Assembly: GCF_003713065.1 (NCBI RefSeq)
Contig: NZ_CP033433.1
Location: 2,019,001 to 2,083,000, forward strand
Direction: 5' to 3'
Source: Cohnella candidum
Lineage (GTDB): Bacteria > Bacillota > Bacilli > Paenibacillales > Paenibacillaceae
DNA: 64,000 bases
Shown: in pieces, positions 16,534 through 24,952 of the stretch
Numbering within the stretch: the stretch's first letter is position 1
Layout: each line of letters starts with the position of its first letter
Program-made: the position numbers and the translations under genes
The notes under the pieces: generated by a model
What the model was told of the DNA's origin: nothing
The model's input: only the letters and a program-made list of their open reading frames with translations
Database searches by the model: none

Positions 16534-16629
16534 TTGAACAAACGCATGTTCAAAATCGTCGTCTGGGTCACGCTGGGCGCCATGCTCTTCACGACCGTGC
16601 TGATGAGCGTCAGCGTATTCCTTCGATAA
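16534..16629 (+). CDS. Prli42-like stressosome-associated membrane miniprotein
   Basis: A 31-residue protein with start TTG at 16534. The basic N-terminus (MNKRMFK) is followed by one transmembrane segment (VVWVTLGAMLFTTVLMSVSVFL). Size and pattern match Listeria Prli42, the 31-residue membrane peptide that tethers the stressosome: an NKK/NKR start, a VVV stretch, and a hydrophobic helix ending in FL. An in-frame ATG at 16513 exists, but AAAGGTG precedes the TTG at suitable spacing and gives the family length. It lies between the M20 peptidase and lipB, and its 3' end overlaps the convergent lipB end by 20 bases. Confidence 0.72.
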   Translation: MNKRMFKIVVWVTLGAMLFTTVLMSVSVFLR

Positions 16630-17308
16630 CCGAATTCCCCGCCGCTTCCGAGAAACCGAACACGCCGCGGAAATGCGGAACGATTCTTCGCCCGATTTCC
16701 TCCACGTCCAGTTCGAGACCGGTCAGCGCCTCCAGCGAGGTCACCCCGTATTCGCGGATTCCGCAGGGAACGATCCCCGTGAACCCTTCCTTCTCCACGC
16801 CTCGCTTCACATTGAAAGCGAAGCCGTGGCCGGTGACGAAGCCCCGCCTCGTGCGGGCTTTGTTGAATTTGACGCCGATCGCGGCGATTTTCTCGTCCCC
16901 GACCCAGACGCCGGTGTAAGCCGGTTTCCGCCCGCCCTGAAGGCCGAACTCCGCCAGCAGGCCGATGATCGCTTCTTCCAAATCCCTTAAATACTTATGC
17001 AGGTCCAAGCCTTCCGCTTCCAAATACAGGTGGGGATAGCCGACCAACTGTCCGGGACCGTGGTAGGTGATGTCGCCGCCCCGGTCGATCTGGAACACGG
17101 AAATGCCCCTTCGTTCCAATTCTTCCGGACCGAGCAGCAGATGCTCCGGATGCCGGTCAGAGCCGATCGTATAGGTCGGCGGATGCTCGAGCAGCAGGAG
17201 CGTATCGCCTCTCTCCCCGCGGTCGATTTCCCGGACGAGGCGCTTTTGCAGCTCCCACGCTTCGGCATAGCCGATCCGCGACAGCCATTCGGTATGTAAA
17301 GGTTTCAT
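16610..17308 (-). CDS. lipB: Octanoyl-[acyl-carrier-protein]:protein octanoyltransferase
   Basis: A 232-residue LipB, which moves octanoate from ACP to lipoyl domains such as those of E2 and GcvH. Family motifs are LLLEHPPTYTIGSDR, FQIDRGGDITYHGPGQLVGYP, the lysine segment KIAAIGVKFNKA and the catalytic cysteine in TGIVPCGI. B. subtilis makes lipoate by the LipM/LipL route instead, so a true LipB here is a lineage difference. Its location just downstream of the bkd genes, whose E2 needs lipoate, is consistent. Confidence 0.95.
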   Translation of the reverse strand: MKPLHTEWLSRIGYAEAWELQKRLVREIDRGERGDTLLLLEHPPTYTIGSDRHPEHLLLGPEELERRGISVFQIDRGGDITYHGPGQLVGYPHLYLEAEGLDLHKYLRDLEEAIIGLLAEFGLQGGRKPAYTGVWVGDEKIAAIGVKFNKARTRRGFVTGHGFAFNVKRGVEKEGFTGIVPCGIREYGVTSLEALTGLELDVEEIGRRIVPHFRGVFGFSEAAGNSVIEGIR

Positions 17309-17355
17309 CCGCGCCCTCCCGTCCGCTGGCTTTCCCGTTCATTGTAACGCAACGA

Positions 17356-17379
17356 AAGCGCCGTCCGCAAACGGCGCTT
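17356..17379 (-). terminator. Hairpin after the DUF1697 gene
   Basis: A 9-bp perfect stem (AAGCGCCGT/ACGGCGCTT) with a 6-base loop lies downstream of the DUF1697 stop and upstream of lipB. The following T-run is weak, so termination may be partial. Confidence 0.55.
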
Positions 17380-17394
17380 CCGATTTTCTTGGGA

Positions 17395-17943
17395 TCATTC
17401 CGGCTTTGCCGACGCCATCGCGGATAGCTTGCCGGCCGTATTCCAATTCCGCAGCGTAACCGGCACGCCGAGCTTGTTCATGCTAGCGCCGAGCTTCGAA
17501 TCCCGCATGCCGGCCTTGAACATGACGTACAGCTCGCGGCCGACGAGACGGAACTGATCGTTCTCCGTGACGTACTTGCGGATTTTATCGAGCTGCGCTT
17601 CGGACGGCAGCTGCCCGAGGTATCCGACGTGCAAGTGCAGCTCCTCCGGAGTGCCTTCCGACGCGAAAGGGTTGTTCTCGAGCGCTTGCCTAAGCTCTTC
17701 GTCCGTCCGCAGCATCACGGCGACCGGGAAGCCGAACGCCCGCTCGATTTCCCGTTCGATCCGCTCGGCCAGCGCGGCTTCCCCTTCCGCGGATTCGGCT
17801 TCGAAAATGACGTTGCCGCTGTTAATGTACGTTTGAACGCGTCCGAAACCCATTTCCTCGAACATCCGCTTTAACAAGGGCATGCTGACCTTCTTGTTGC
17901 CGCCCACGTTGATCCCGCGCAGCAACGCCGCGTATACCGTCAT
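17395..17943 (-). CDS. DUF1697 domain protein
   Basis: A 182-residue protein matching DUF1697: the start MTVYAALLRGINVGGNKKVSMPLLK and GFGRVQTYINSGNVIFEA are highly characteristic. So is the end GASMNKLGVPVTLRNWNTAGKL. Length is typical (about 175-185). The family has no established function. It follows bkdB after 15 bases, so it may be read through from the bkd transcript. Confidence 0.88.
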   Translation of the reverse strand: MTVYAALLRGINVGGNKKVSMPLLKRMFEEMGFGRVQTYINSGNVIFEAESAEGEAALAERIEREIERAFGFPVAVMLRTDEELRQALENNPFASEGTPEELHLHVGYLGQLPSEAQLDKIRKYVTENDQFRLVGRELYVMFKAGMRDSKLGASMNKLGVPVTLRNWNTAGKLSAMASAKPE

Positions 17944-17958
17944 TCCGGCCGCCTCCGC

Positions 17959-19281
17959 TTAGTAAAGTTTCGTGTCCGGCCCGAAGCCTTCCAGGATCTC
18001 CTTGACCTTCTGGTGGAACCTGCCGCAAATGATGCCGTCCAAAATCCGATGGTCGAAGGAGAGGCACAGGTTGACCATCGAACGGATGCCGATCATGTCG
18101 CCGATGACGACCGGCCGTTTGACGATCGCTTCCAGCGTCATGATTGCCGCTTGAGGATAGTTGATGATCGGATAAGACAGCACGGAGCCGAAAGTTCCCG
18201 TGTTGTTCACGGTGAACGTGCCGCCCTGCATGTCCGAAAGCTTGAGTTTGCCCTCGCGCGTTTTGCGGGCGAGCTCGTTGATTTCATGCGCCAGGCCGGT
18301 AATCGTCTTCTGGTCGGCGTTGCGGATTACCGGCGTGAGCACGGAATCTTCGGTGCCGACGGCGAGCGACAGGTTGATGTCGCGTTTGACGATGATTTTA
18401 TCGACGGCCCAAACCGAATTCATCAGCGGATATTCCTTGATGGCGCCGACGACCGCTTTCAACAGGAACGGCATGAACGTCAGGTTGATGCCTTCGTTTT
18501 TCTTGAAATCGTCTTTCAGCTTCGCGCGCAGTTGGACAAGGTTGGTGAGGTCGACTTCGACCATCGTCCAGGCGTGCGGAATCTCATTGACGCTCTGGCG
18601 CATGTTTTTGGCGATCGTGTTGCGGATCGGCGTCACGTCGATCGCGTATTCGCGCCCCGACGCGGCTTGGCCTTCGTCGACTTCGACGACGGGCAGACGC
18701 GGCGGTTCCGCCGGCCTTGCGGGCAACGCGGGCGTCGCCGCCGGAGTTGCGGGTGCAGGTGTGTAGGCGGCTTGAGTTTGGCCCGTCAAGCCCGATTGGA
18801 TCGCGGTCTCGACATCCTTGCGGGTTATACGCCCGCCGATACCGGTGCCCGCTACCCGGGTCAAATCCACGCCGTTCTCCGCGGCCAGACGCTGAACGGC
18901 CGGCGAGTACCGGGCGCGCATCGGCGCGGACGGATCGAACGCCGCAGGCGCCGCGACCGCGGCGGCCGGACGGCTCGGCGCGGCTGCGGCCGGCGCTGGC
19001 GCCTCCTCCTGCGGTGCGGGTGCGGCAATCTCCTGCTCCGTTTCCACGAGGCAGATCGGCGCGCCCACGTCCACGACTTCCCCGGCGCCGGCCAAAATTT
19101 TGACCAGCTTGCCCCGTACCGTCGAAGGCAATTCCGCATTCACTTTATCCGTTATGAGTTCGCATATCGGCTCGTACATATCGATCATGTCGCCCGGCTG
19201 CTTAAGCCAACGGTCGATCGTGGCGTTGACGAGCGATTCCGCCAGTTGGGGCATCACGATCTCGACGATCTGTTTCGCCAT
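17959..19281 (-). CDS. bkdB: Branched-chain 2-oxoacid dehydrogenase E2 (dihydrolipoyl acyltransferase)
   Basis: A 440-residue E2 component. The lipoyl domain (about 1-80) has the lipoylated lysine at Lys46 in ELITDKVNAEL. An Ala/Pro-rich linker follows, then the E1/E3-binding domain (YSPAVQRLAAENGVDLTRVAGTGIGGRITRKDV). The catalytic domain ends in SFDHRILDG, the HxxxDG active site. It transfers branched acyl groups to CoA, providing starters for branched-chain fatty acids. The neighbours bkdAB and bkdAA identify the complex as the BCKDH rather than the pyruvate one. It is the last of three tightly spaced genes. Confidence 0.94.
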   Translation of the reverse strand: MAKQIVEIVMPQLAESLVNATIDRWLKQPGDMIDMYEPICELITDKVNAELPSTVRGKLVKILAGAGEVVDVGAPICLVETEQEIAAPAPQEEAPAPAAAAPSRPAAAVAAPAAFDPSAPMRARYSPAVQRLAAENGVDLTRVAGTGIGGRITRKDVETAIQSGLTGQTQAAYTPAPATPAATPALPARPAEPPRLPVVEVDEGQAASGREYAIDVTPIRNTIAKNMRQSVNEIPHAWTMVEVDLTNLVQLRAKLKDDFKKNEGINLTFMPFLLKAVVGAIKEYPLMNSVWAVDKIIVKRDINLSLAVGTEDSVLTPVIRNADQKTITGLAHEINELARKTREGKLKLSDMQGGTFTVNNTGTFGSVLSYPIINYPQAAIMTLEAIVKRPVVIGDMIGIRSMVNLCLSFDHRILDGIICGRFHQKVKEILEGFGPDTKLY

Positions 19282-19314
19282 GGCCTACCCTCTCCTTCCG
19301 GCCGGATTCGCGGC

Positions 19315-20301
19315 TTAGTAGCGCGCGAGCTCCAACATTGCCGCTTTCAATTTATCCTTGTTCAGCAAAAAGTTCTTCTCGCCCGGAGGGTTGATCGGCA
19401 TCGCCGGCACGTCCGGCCCGCAGACGCGGCGGATCGGCGCATCCAGGTCGTAGAGCAGCTCCTCGGCGATCATGGCGGCGACTTCCGCGCCGATGCCTCC
19501 GGTTTTGTTGTCCTCATGGACGATGAGGACTTTGCCGGTTTTGGCCGCGGCTTCGAGAATGCCTTCCCGGTCCAGCGGCTGCAGCGTCCGGAGATCGATG
19601 ACGTGCGCTTCCACGCCCTCTTCGCGGGACAGCTCCTCCGCCGCCTGCATGGCATAGTGCAGGGGCATGCTGTACCCGATGACGGTAATGTCGCTGCCTT
19701 CGCGCATCACCTTGGATTTGCCGATCGGAACGACGTAGTCGTCTTCAGGCACTTCGTCGGAGATGAGGCGGTAGCATTTTTTGTTTTCGAAGAAAATGAC
19801 CGGGTCCGGATCGCGGATCGCCGCTTTCAGCAGGCCTTTGGCGTCGTAAGCCGTGGCCGGCGCGACGATCTTGAGGCCCGGCGTGCCGAAAAAGACCGAT
19901 TCCGGGCACTGCGAATGGTACAGCCCGCCGAATACGCCGCCTCCGATGGGAGCGCGGATGACGATGGGACAGCTCCAGTCGTTATTGGAGCGATAGCGGA
20001 TTTTGGCCGCTTCGCTGATGATTTGGTTCGTTGCGGGAAACATGAAGTCCGAATACTGCATCTCGGCGATCGGCTTCATGCCGGCCATGGCCGCCCCGAT
20101 GGCGACGCCCGCGATTGCGGATTCCGCCAGCGGCGTGTCGAGCGAGCGGGCTTCGCCGAACTGCTGCTGCAGCCCCTTGGTCGTGCCGAACACGCCGCCT
20201 TTCAGGCCGACGTCCTCGCCCATGACGAATACCGATTCGTCTCTTTCCATTTCCTCTTTCATGGCCGTACGGATGGCCTCGATATACTCGATAACCGGCA
20301 T
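19315..20301 (-). CDS. bkdAB: Branched-chain 2-oxoacid dehydrogenase E1 beta subunit
   Basis: A 328-residue E1 beta subunit. It begins MPVIEYIEAIRTAMKEEMERDE and has VFVMGEDVGLKGGVFG, the TPP-side loop LDTPLAESAIAGVAIGAAM, and the C-terminal region VIDLRTLQPLDREGI. It forms the alpha2beta2 decarboxylase with BkdAA. The ATG at 20301 is 2 bases past the bkdAA stop, so the two subunits are coupled. Confidence 0.95.
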   Translation of the reverse strand: MPVIEYIEAIRTAMKEEMERDESVFVMGEDVGLKGGVFGTTKGLQQQFGEARSLDTPLAESAIAGVAIGAAMAGMKPIAEMQYSDFMFPATNQIISEAAKIRYRSNNDWSCPIVIRAPIGGGVFGGLYHSQCPESVFFGTPGLKIVAPATAYDAKGLLKAAIRDPDPVIFFENKKCYRLISDEVPEDDYVVPIGKSKVMREGSDITVIGYSMPLHYAMQAAEELSREEGVEAHVIDLRTLQPLDREGILEAAAKTGKVLIVHEDNKTGGIGAEVAAMIAEELLYDLDAPIRRVCGPDVPAMPINPPGEKNFLLNKDKLKAAMLELARY

Positions 20302-20303
20302 AT

Positions 20304-21332
20304 TCAGCGCGCCTCCCCTTCGTCTTCCGCGAACACGTAACGGAAGGAATCTTCCGGCGCTTGGAACGGCGCCTTCTCCGCGTATTCCGTCGCTTCGTCG
20401 ATCATGGCGCGATGAAACTTCGCGAGCTCTTCTTCCTTCTCGTCCGACCACAAGCCGAGTTCGGTCAAGTAGCTGCGGAACGCCGGAATGGCGTCTTTCG
20501 CCTTGTGAAGATCGACCTCTTCCTTCGTGCGGTACGCCAGGTCGTTATCGGAAGTGGAATGCGCGGTAACTCGGTACGTCATGATCTCGATCAGCGTCGG
20601 GCCTTCGCCCGCGACGGCGCGCTCGCGCGCTTCCTTAACGACCCGGTACACCTCAAGCGGATCGTTGCCGTCTACCCGATATCCCGGGAAACCGTACCCG
20701 AGCGCGCGGTCGGCGATCCGGCCGGCGGATTGCTTCGAGAAAGGCACGGAAATCGCATATTGGTTGTTTTGGCAGATGAAAATGACCGGAAGCTTCTGGA
20801 CGCCCGCGAAGTTGCAGCCCTCGTGGAAATCTCCTTGGTTGCTGGAGCCTTCGCCGAAGGAGACGATCGCCACCGACGGCTCCCCGCGCATTTTGGCGGC
20901 CAACGCGAAACCGACGGCATGCGGGACCTGCGTCGTCACGGGACTCGACCCGGTCACGATGCGCAGGCGTTTGCAGCCGAAATGCCCGGGCATCTGGCGC
21001 CCGGCGCTGTTCGGATCCTCCGCCTTGGCGAAGATGGACAACATGAGCTCCTTCACCGTCATGCCGACGGAAAGCACGAGCCCGTAATCCCGGTAATACG
21101 GCAGGAACCAATCCCGCTCGAGGTCCATCGCGAACGTCATGGCCACCTGCGAAGGCTCTTGCGTAATCCCCGAAATGTGAAAGTTGATTTTGCCCGCTCT
21201 CTGCAGCAATTGTCCGCGCTCATCGTATCGCCTGGCCAGCATCATTTTCTCGTACATGGCCACGGCTTGCTCGTCGGTAAGTCCGAGAGCCGCGTGCCGG
21301 CTCTCCTGGCGTACGGTGCCCGTCTGGGTCAT
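20304..21332 (-). CDS. bkdAA: Branched-chain 2-oxoacid dehydrogenase E1 alpha subunit
   Basis: A 342-residue thiamin-diphosphate-dependent E1 alpha subunit. The TPP motif runs from GEGSSNQGDFHEGCNFAGV to the NN of ICQNNQYAISVP. The phosphorylation-loop-like region TYRVTAHSTSDNDLAYR is present. It decarboxylates keto acids from Leu, Ile and Val with BkdAB. A 150-bp gap with a terminator hairpin separates it from lpdV. A TATAAT-like box on the minus strand (21404-21399) and the palindrome GTTTTAAAAC (21361-21370) could serve a separate promoter, though no good -35 box is seen. Confidence 0.95.
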   Translation of the reverse strand: MTQTGTVRQESRHAALGLTDEQAVAMYEKMMLARRYDERGQLLQRAGKINFHISGITQEPSQVAMTFAMDLERDWFLPYYRDYGLVLSVGMTVKELMLSIFAKAEDPNSAGRQMPGHFGCKRLRIVTGSSPVTTQVPHAVGFALAAKMRGEPSVAIVSFGEGSSNQGDFHEGCNFAGVQKLPVIFICQNNQYAISVPFSKQSAGRIADRALGYGFPGYRVDGNDPLEVYRVVKEARERAVAGEGPTLIEIMTYRVTAHSTSDNDLAYRTKEEVDLHKAKDAIPAFRSYLTELGLWSDEKEEELAKFHRAMIDEATEYAEKAPFQAPEDSFRYVFAEDEGEAR

Positions 21333-21430
21333 AGGGGCGTCCTCCCTGTTCCGTTCTCTAGTTTTAAAACCAGGTCTTAATACTTGAAGTTAAATCCTAT
21401 TATACTCCCCCGCCGAACAAAAAGAAACGT

Positions 21431-21465
21431 CCAACCGGAGAGGGCCGAAAGTCCTCTCCGATTGG
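21431..21465 (-). terminator. Terminator downstream of lpdV
   Basis: The stem CGGAGAGG/CCTCTCCG is extended outward by CCAA/TTGG across one mismatch, with a 9-base loop. On the minus strand it is followed by a T-rich run (TTTCTTTTTG). It lies 18 bases after the lpdV stop and ahead of bkdAA, so it may uncouple or attenuate the two parts of the cluster. Confidence 0.75.
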
Positions 21466-21482
21466 CCGCAGGGGTGTCTTTA

Positions 21483-22910
21483 TCACGCGTGACCGCCGCC
21501 GGATAAGGCCAGCATCGTTTCCTGCATGATTTCGGATAATGTCGGGTGGGGGTGGATCGTCCGTCCGATTTCCCACGGGACGGCGTCCAGCAGCTTCGCG
21601 AGCGAAGCTTCGGCGATCAGTTCCGTCGCATGGGCGCCTACCAGGTGAACGCCGAGCAGATCGCCCGTGTCGGCGTCGGCGACCGCTTTGGCGAAGCCTT
21701 CCGCTTCTCCGTACACGAGCGCCTTGCCGAGAATGCGGAGAGGGATTTTGGCGGTTTTCACCTTGCGGCCTTCCGCCTTGGCGGCTTCTTCCGTCCAGCC
21801 GATCGAGGCGGCTTCCGGCCGCGAATAAATGCACCGGGGTATGTCCCGGTCGGCACAACGCTCCGGCTTGCCGCCGGTCAAATGCTCGACGGCAACCGCC
21901 GCTTCGTGCATCGCCGCGTGCGCGAGCTGAACGCCGCCGATGGCGTCTCCGATCGCGTAAATATGGGGCTCGCCCGTTTGCAGCGTGATCGGGTTCACCG
22001 AGATGAAGCCGTTCGCCGACTTCACGTCGGTATTTTCGAGGCCGATCCCTTCGACGTTGCCTTGACGGCCCACGGATACCATCATCCGCTCCGCCGTCAA
22101 GACGGCGGTTTCGCTTTTCGATTCGACCTCCACGGTTACCGTGCCGCCGTCTACTTTGCAGGAGGACGCGTTCAGCTTCGCTCCCGTCAGAATGCGCACG
22201 CCGCGTTTGGACAGCGCTCTGGCGATTTCGGCGGAAACGTCTTTATCTTCGCCCGGCAGCACCCGGTCCGCGGTCTCGACGACGGTCACTACCGTGCCGA
22301 AGTCGGACAGCATCGAGGCCCACTCGATGCCGATGACGCCGCCGCCGACGATGAGCACGGAAGCGGGTCTGTCCGTCCAGCCGAGCGCTTCGTCGCTGGT
22401 GACGACCGAGAAGCCGTCATACGGCAGCCCGTTCAGCCGCCGAGGGCGGGAACCGGTCGCGATGATGACGTTTTTGGGCACGACGGTTTCCGACTCCCCG
22501 TCCGGCAGCTCCACCGCGATCGCTCCGCTTTTGGGCGAGAAAATCGACGGGCCGGTGATTCTGCCGCTGCCTTGGACGACCTGGATTTTATTCTGTTTCA
22601 TCAAAGCTTGAACGCCGCGGTGCAGCTGTTCGACGATCCCGTCCTTGCGGGATTGAACGGCCGCCCAGTCGACGGAAATTCCTTGTTCGGGTACCGCAAC
22701 TCCGTAGGCGGACGCCTGTTTCAGCGTGGCGAACACCTCCGCGCTGCGAAGCAGCGATTTGCTCGGAATGCATCCCCGGTGCAGACAGGTGCCTCCCAGC
22801 TTGTCCCTTTCGATGATGACGACGCTGCGTCCGGCTTGCGCCGCGCGCACGGCCGCCGTATAGCCTCCCGGTCCGCCGCCCAGAATGGCGACGTCGGTTT
22901 CAATTGGCAT
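21483..22910 (-). CDS. lpdV: Dihydrolipoyl dehydrogenase (E3)
   Basis: A 475-residue flavoprotein disulfide reductase. The FAD motif is AILGGGPGGYTAAVRAAQAG, the redox-active disulfide is GGTCLHRGCIPSK, and the NAD-binding fold is VLIVGGGVIGIEWASML. The C-terminal interface region closes with ATELIAEASLAKLLDAVPWEIGRTIHPHPTLSE, which holds the catalytic His-Glu pair. It reoxidises lipoamide on E2. As first gene of the bkd region it is the branched-chain-complex E3 (LpdV) rather than PdhD, by context. Confidence 0.94.
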   Translation of the reverse strand: MPIETDVAILGGGPGGYTAAVRAAQAGRSVVIIERDKLGGTCLHRGCIPSKSLLRSAEVFATLKQASAYGVAVPEQGISVDWAAVQSRKDGIVEQLHRGVQALMKQNKIQVVQGSGRITGPSIFSPKSGAIAVELPDGESETVVPKNVIIATGSRPRRLNGLPYDGFSVVTSDEALGWTDRPASVLIVGGGVIGIEWASMLSDFGTVVTVVETADRVLPGEDKDVSAEIARALSKRGVRILTGAKLNASSCKVDGGTVTVEVESKSETAVLTAERMMVSVGRQGNVEGIGLENTDVKSANGFISVNPITLQTGEPHIYAIGDAIGGVQLAHAAMHEAAVAVEHLTGGKPERCADRDIPRCIYSRPEAASIGWTEEAAKAEGRKVKTAKIPLRILGKALVYGEAEGFAKAVADADTGDLLGVHLVGAHATELIAEASLAKLLDAVPWEIGRTIHPHPTLSEIMQETMLALSGGGHA

Positions 22911-22969
22911 GATGGTCCCTCCGCGTTCGTTAATCCCCTGATTCCCATGTCAGGCCTTTCGCTTTTCCT

Positions 22970-22997
22970 ATTGTACCTGTTTTTGCCCCGGGAACAA
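22970..22997 (-). promoter_or_regulatory. Putative sigma-A promoter of lpdV
   Basis: On the minus strand TTGTTC (22997-22992) and TACAAT (22975-22970) are 16 bases apart, about 60 bases before the lpdV ATG. No sigma-54 -24/-12 element (TGGCAC/TTGCA) is visible, unlike the SigL-driven bkd operon of B. subtilis. Confidence 0.5.
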
Positions 22998-23031
22998 AGC
23001 GGTATCCGCGGTTCGACATCAGGCGACCTCG

Positions 23032-23060
23032 TGGACAGGAAGATAGGAACAAGGTATGAT
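23032..23060 (+). promoter_or_regulatory. Putative sigma-A promoter of the DUF2627 gene
   Basis: TGGACA (23032-23037) and TATGAT (23055-23060) are separated by 17 bases, 24 bases upstream of the TTG start at 23085. Confidence 0.55.
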
Positions 23061-23084
23061 AAGAAGAAGAAAGGAGGATGGAGT

Positions 23085-23405
23085 TTGAAACTCATCCTTT
23101 CGCGTCTTATCGCCATTTTACTTCTCGTTATTCCCGGCATTGCCGCCGCTTACGGATTTTTGCTCATGAAAGACGCCCTGTTCAACTATTTCGCCGACAT
23201 GGGCAACGTGGATCTGCAAACGCCAAGCTTCGCTTGGGGTTCCTTCATACTGGGTTTCATCCTTTTCCTGCTCGGCGTCAGCTTCATCGGAGGCTGGATT
23301 TTCTTCCGCGACAAGAAACACAATTACCTGTCCTCCCGTTTCCGGCCGAAGCGGCCCCGTCCTCCTCGCCGCGAAGAAGCGGGCAACGGCAAACCTTCCG
23401 AATAG
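23085..23405 (+). CDS. DUF2627 (YqzF-like) membrane protein
   Basis: A 106-residue protein with TTG start after AAGGAGG (7 bases). It has two membrane segments (LIAILLLVIPGIAAAYGFLLM and FAWGSFILGFILFLLGVSFIGGWIFF), a loop LFNYFADMGN between them, and a basic C-terminal tail rich in Arg, Pro and Lys. This matches DUF2627, a small family next to the bkd genes in Bacillales (YqzF). Function is unknown. It is divergent from lpdV. Confidence 0.82.
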   Translation: MKLILSRLIAILLLVIPGIAAAYGFLLMKDALFNYFADMGNVDLQTPSFAWGSFILGFILFLLGVSFIGGWIFFRDKKHNYLSSRFRPKRPRPPRREEAGNGKPSE

Positions 23406-23429
23406 ACGCGTTTCGATTAACGCCGACTG

Positions 23430-23451
23430 CGCCGCATTCGCGGCGTTTTTT
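23430..23451 (+). terminator. Intrinsic terminator after the DUF2627 gene
   Basis: A 6-bp perfect stem CGCCGC/GCGGCG with a 4-base loop is followed by six T residues. Confidence 0.8.
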
Positions 23452-23475
23452 CTTCTCCACGCAAGAAGTTCCGAT

Positions 23476-24372
23476 CTACAACACTTTCTCCCAACCGTAT
23501 TCCAGAAGCTTGCGGGTCTCCTCGAACCTCGCTTCCGGCGTCGACGTTCCCATGACGACCGTCACGAGACGCTTTCCTTCCCGCATGGTCGTGCCCGTGA
23601 AACAGTAACCCGCGCGGCCGGTGTATCCGGTTTTCAGCCCGTCGTTGCCGGCCGTTCCGAACCGCTGGCCGGGGAGCATTTCATTGGTCGTCTGCAGCGC
23701 TGCCTGAGAGTCCGTCCTCGGCGCGAAAGCGAGCTTCGTCGTCTCCAGGAGCTCCGGGTGCGTCCGGATGAGCCGAACGGCCAGCCTCGCGGCGTCTTTG
23801 GCGGACATCTCAGTCTCCCCGTCGGCAGCAGCCGCTTCGAATGCCGCGACGTCTTCCCGGGACAAACCCGTCGCGTTGGCGAACACCGTCTCTTCCGACA
23901 ACCCGATTTGCTTGGCTTTACGGTTCATGCGTTCCGCGAACGCTTTCTCCGACCCGGCGGCATACTCCGCCAACGCGACCGCGGCGTCGTTTGCGGAATG
24001 TACGGCCATCGCCTCGAACAACTCCCGCACGGTCACGTTTTGACCGGCTCGCAGGCCCATGCTCGCCCCCGTAACGCCGGCTGCATATTCGCTGACGCGA
24101 ACACGGTCTTCCCAGGAAAGCTTGCCCGCCGCCGCGTCGTCGAGCACGATCAGTTCGGTCATCATTTTCGACATGCTCGCGGGCGGCAGCGCCTCGTCCC
24201 CCCGGTAGGCGTACAACCACTCTCCCGTATCCGCGTCCATCATCACCGCCGAACGGACCTCCAAATGCAAGGGATTGCCGCCGTCCCTTTCCTTCGCCAG
24301 CTTCGCATGTGCCGCCGTCCATCCGACGAGAATCGCGAGCGGTATCAGCGCGAACCATCGTTTCCTTGCCAT
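23476..24372 (-). CDS. D-alanyl-D-alanine carboxypeptidase (low-molecular-weight PBP)
   Basis: A 298-residue S11 carboxypeptidase that trims the terminal D-Ala of peptidoglycan stem peptides. An N-terminal signal/anchor (WFALIPLAILVGWTAAHA) is followed by the three active-site motifs: SMSK (Ser66, Lys69), SAN (126-128) and KTG (247-249). It ends soon after the catalytic domain, so the C-terminal beta domain and amphipathic anchor of DacA/PBP5 are absent. The ATG at 24372 is preferred over one 36 bases upstream because GAGGTGGAG precedes it. Sporulation-specific DacF or DacB are possible equivalents, but I cannot choose. Confidence 0.9.
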   Translation of the reverse strand: MARKRWFALIPLAILVGWTAAHAKLAKERDGGNPLHLEVRSAVMMDADTGEWLYAYRGDEALPPASMSKMMTELIVLDDAAAGKLSWEDRVRVSEYAAGVTGASMGLRAGQNVTVRELFEAMAVHSANDAAVALAEYAAGSEKAFAERMNRKAKQIGLSEETVFANATGLSREDVAAFEAAAADGETEMSAKDAARLAVRLIRTHPELLETTKLAFAPRTDSQAALQTTNEMLPGQRFGTAGNDGLKTGYTGRAGYCFTGTTMREGKRLVTVVMGTSTPEARFEETRKLLEYGWEKVL

Positions 24373-24558
24373 GTTCTCCACCTCTTCGTTCTTCTTGACA
24401 GTTGCCATTGTAAGAGGAGGACTTTAATCGTTCCGTAAGCAAACCATAATTTTTTCTTAAAATCGGAGACGGCAAGCGATTCGGGTGCTATAATGAAAAA
24501 CAAATAAATAATGAAACCTCGTTTTACATAGTGAAACTCACCTTTGGAGGGAACAACG

Positions 24559-24930
24559 ATGGCATACTCGTTCGTCGGCATCGATCATGTACAGCTGGCC
24601 GCTCCGCAAGGATGCGAGGAAACGGCCAGAACGTTCTACGCGGGAGCGCTCGGCATGGCTGAAATCCCGAAACCGGAAGCGCTGCGGGGCCGAGGAGGCG
24701 TCTGGTTCCAATGCGGCACGCATCAGGTACATATCGGCGTGCAGCCCGACTTCGTGCCCGCGATGAAAGCCCACCCGGCGTTCGAAGTGCGGGATCTCGG
24801 CGGGCTGAAATCTGCGCTGGCCGCAAAAGGTATCGAAGTGCAGGACGATGAAGCGCTCGAAGGCGCGGAACGGTTTTACGTGAACGATCCGTTCGGCAAC
24901 CGGCTCGAATTTCTCGAATGGATCCGTTGA
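24559..24930 (+). CDS. Glyoxalase/bleomycin-resistance (VOC) family protein
   Basis: A 123-residue VOC-fold protein. It begins MAYSFVGIDHVQLAAPQGCEETARTFYAGALG, with the first metal-ligand His in IDHVQLA, then HQVHIGVQ and the ending DPFGNRLEFLEW with the last Glu ligand. Single-domain members act as dioxygenases, glyoxalases or resistance proteins, and the substrate cannot be assigned. TTTGGAGGG lies 7 bases before the ATG. It stands alone, followed by a terminator. Confidence 0.9.
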   Translation: MAYSFVGIDHVQLAAPQGCEETARTFYAGALGMAEIPKPEALRGRGGVWFQCGTHQVHIGVQPDFVPAMKAHPAFEVRDLGGLKSALAAKGIEVQDDEALEGAERFYVNDPFGNRLEFLEWIR

Positions 24931-24952
24931 CGGTTCCGGCAGTATGCGAAAA

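Noticed and set aside
18013-20340. A 775-codon open frame on the plus strand opposite bkdB and bkdAB
   Set aside because: High-GC coding DNA often leaves the opposite strand open. The reading shows no domain, is Arg/His-rich throughout, and the minus-strand genes are certain.
22911-23084. Sigma-54 (SigL) promoter for the bkd genes
   Set aside because: No TGGCAC/TTGCA pair at -24/-12 spacing could be found; a sigma-A-like promoter fits better.
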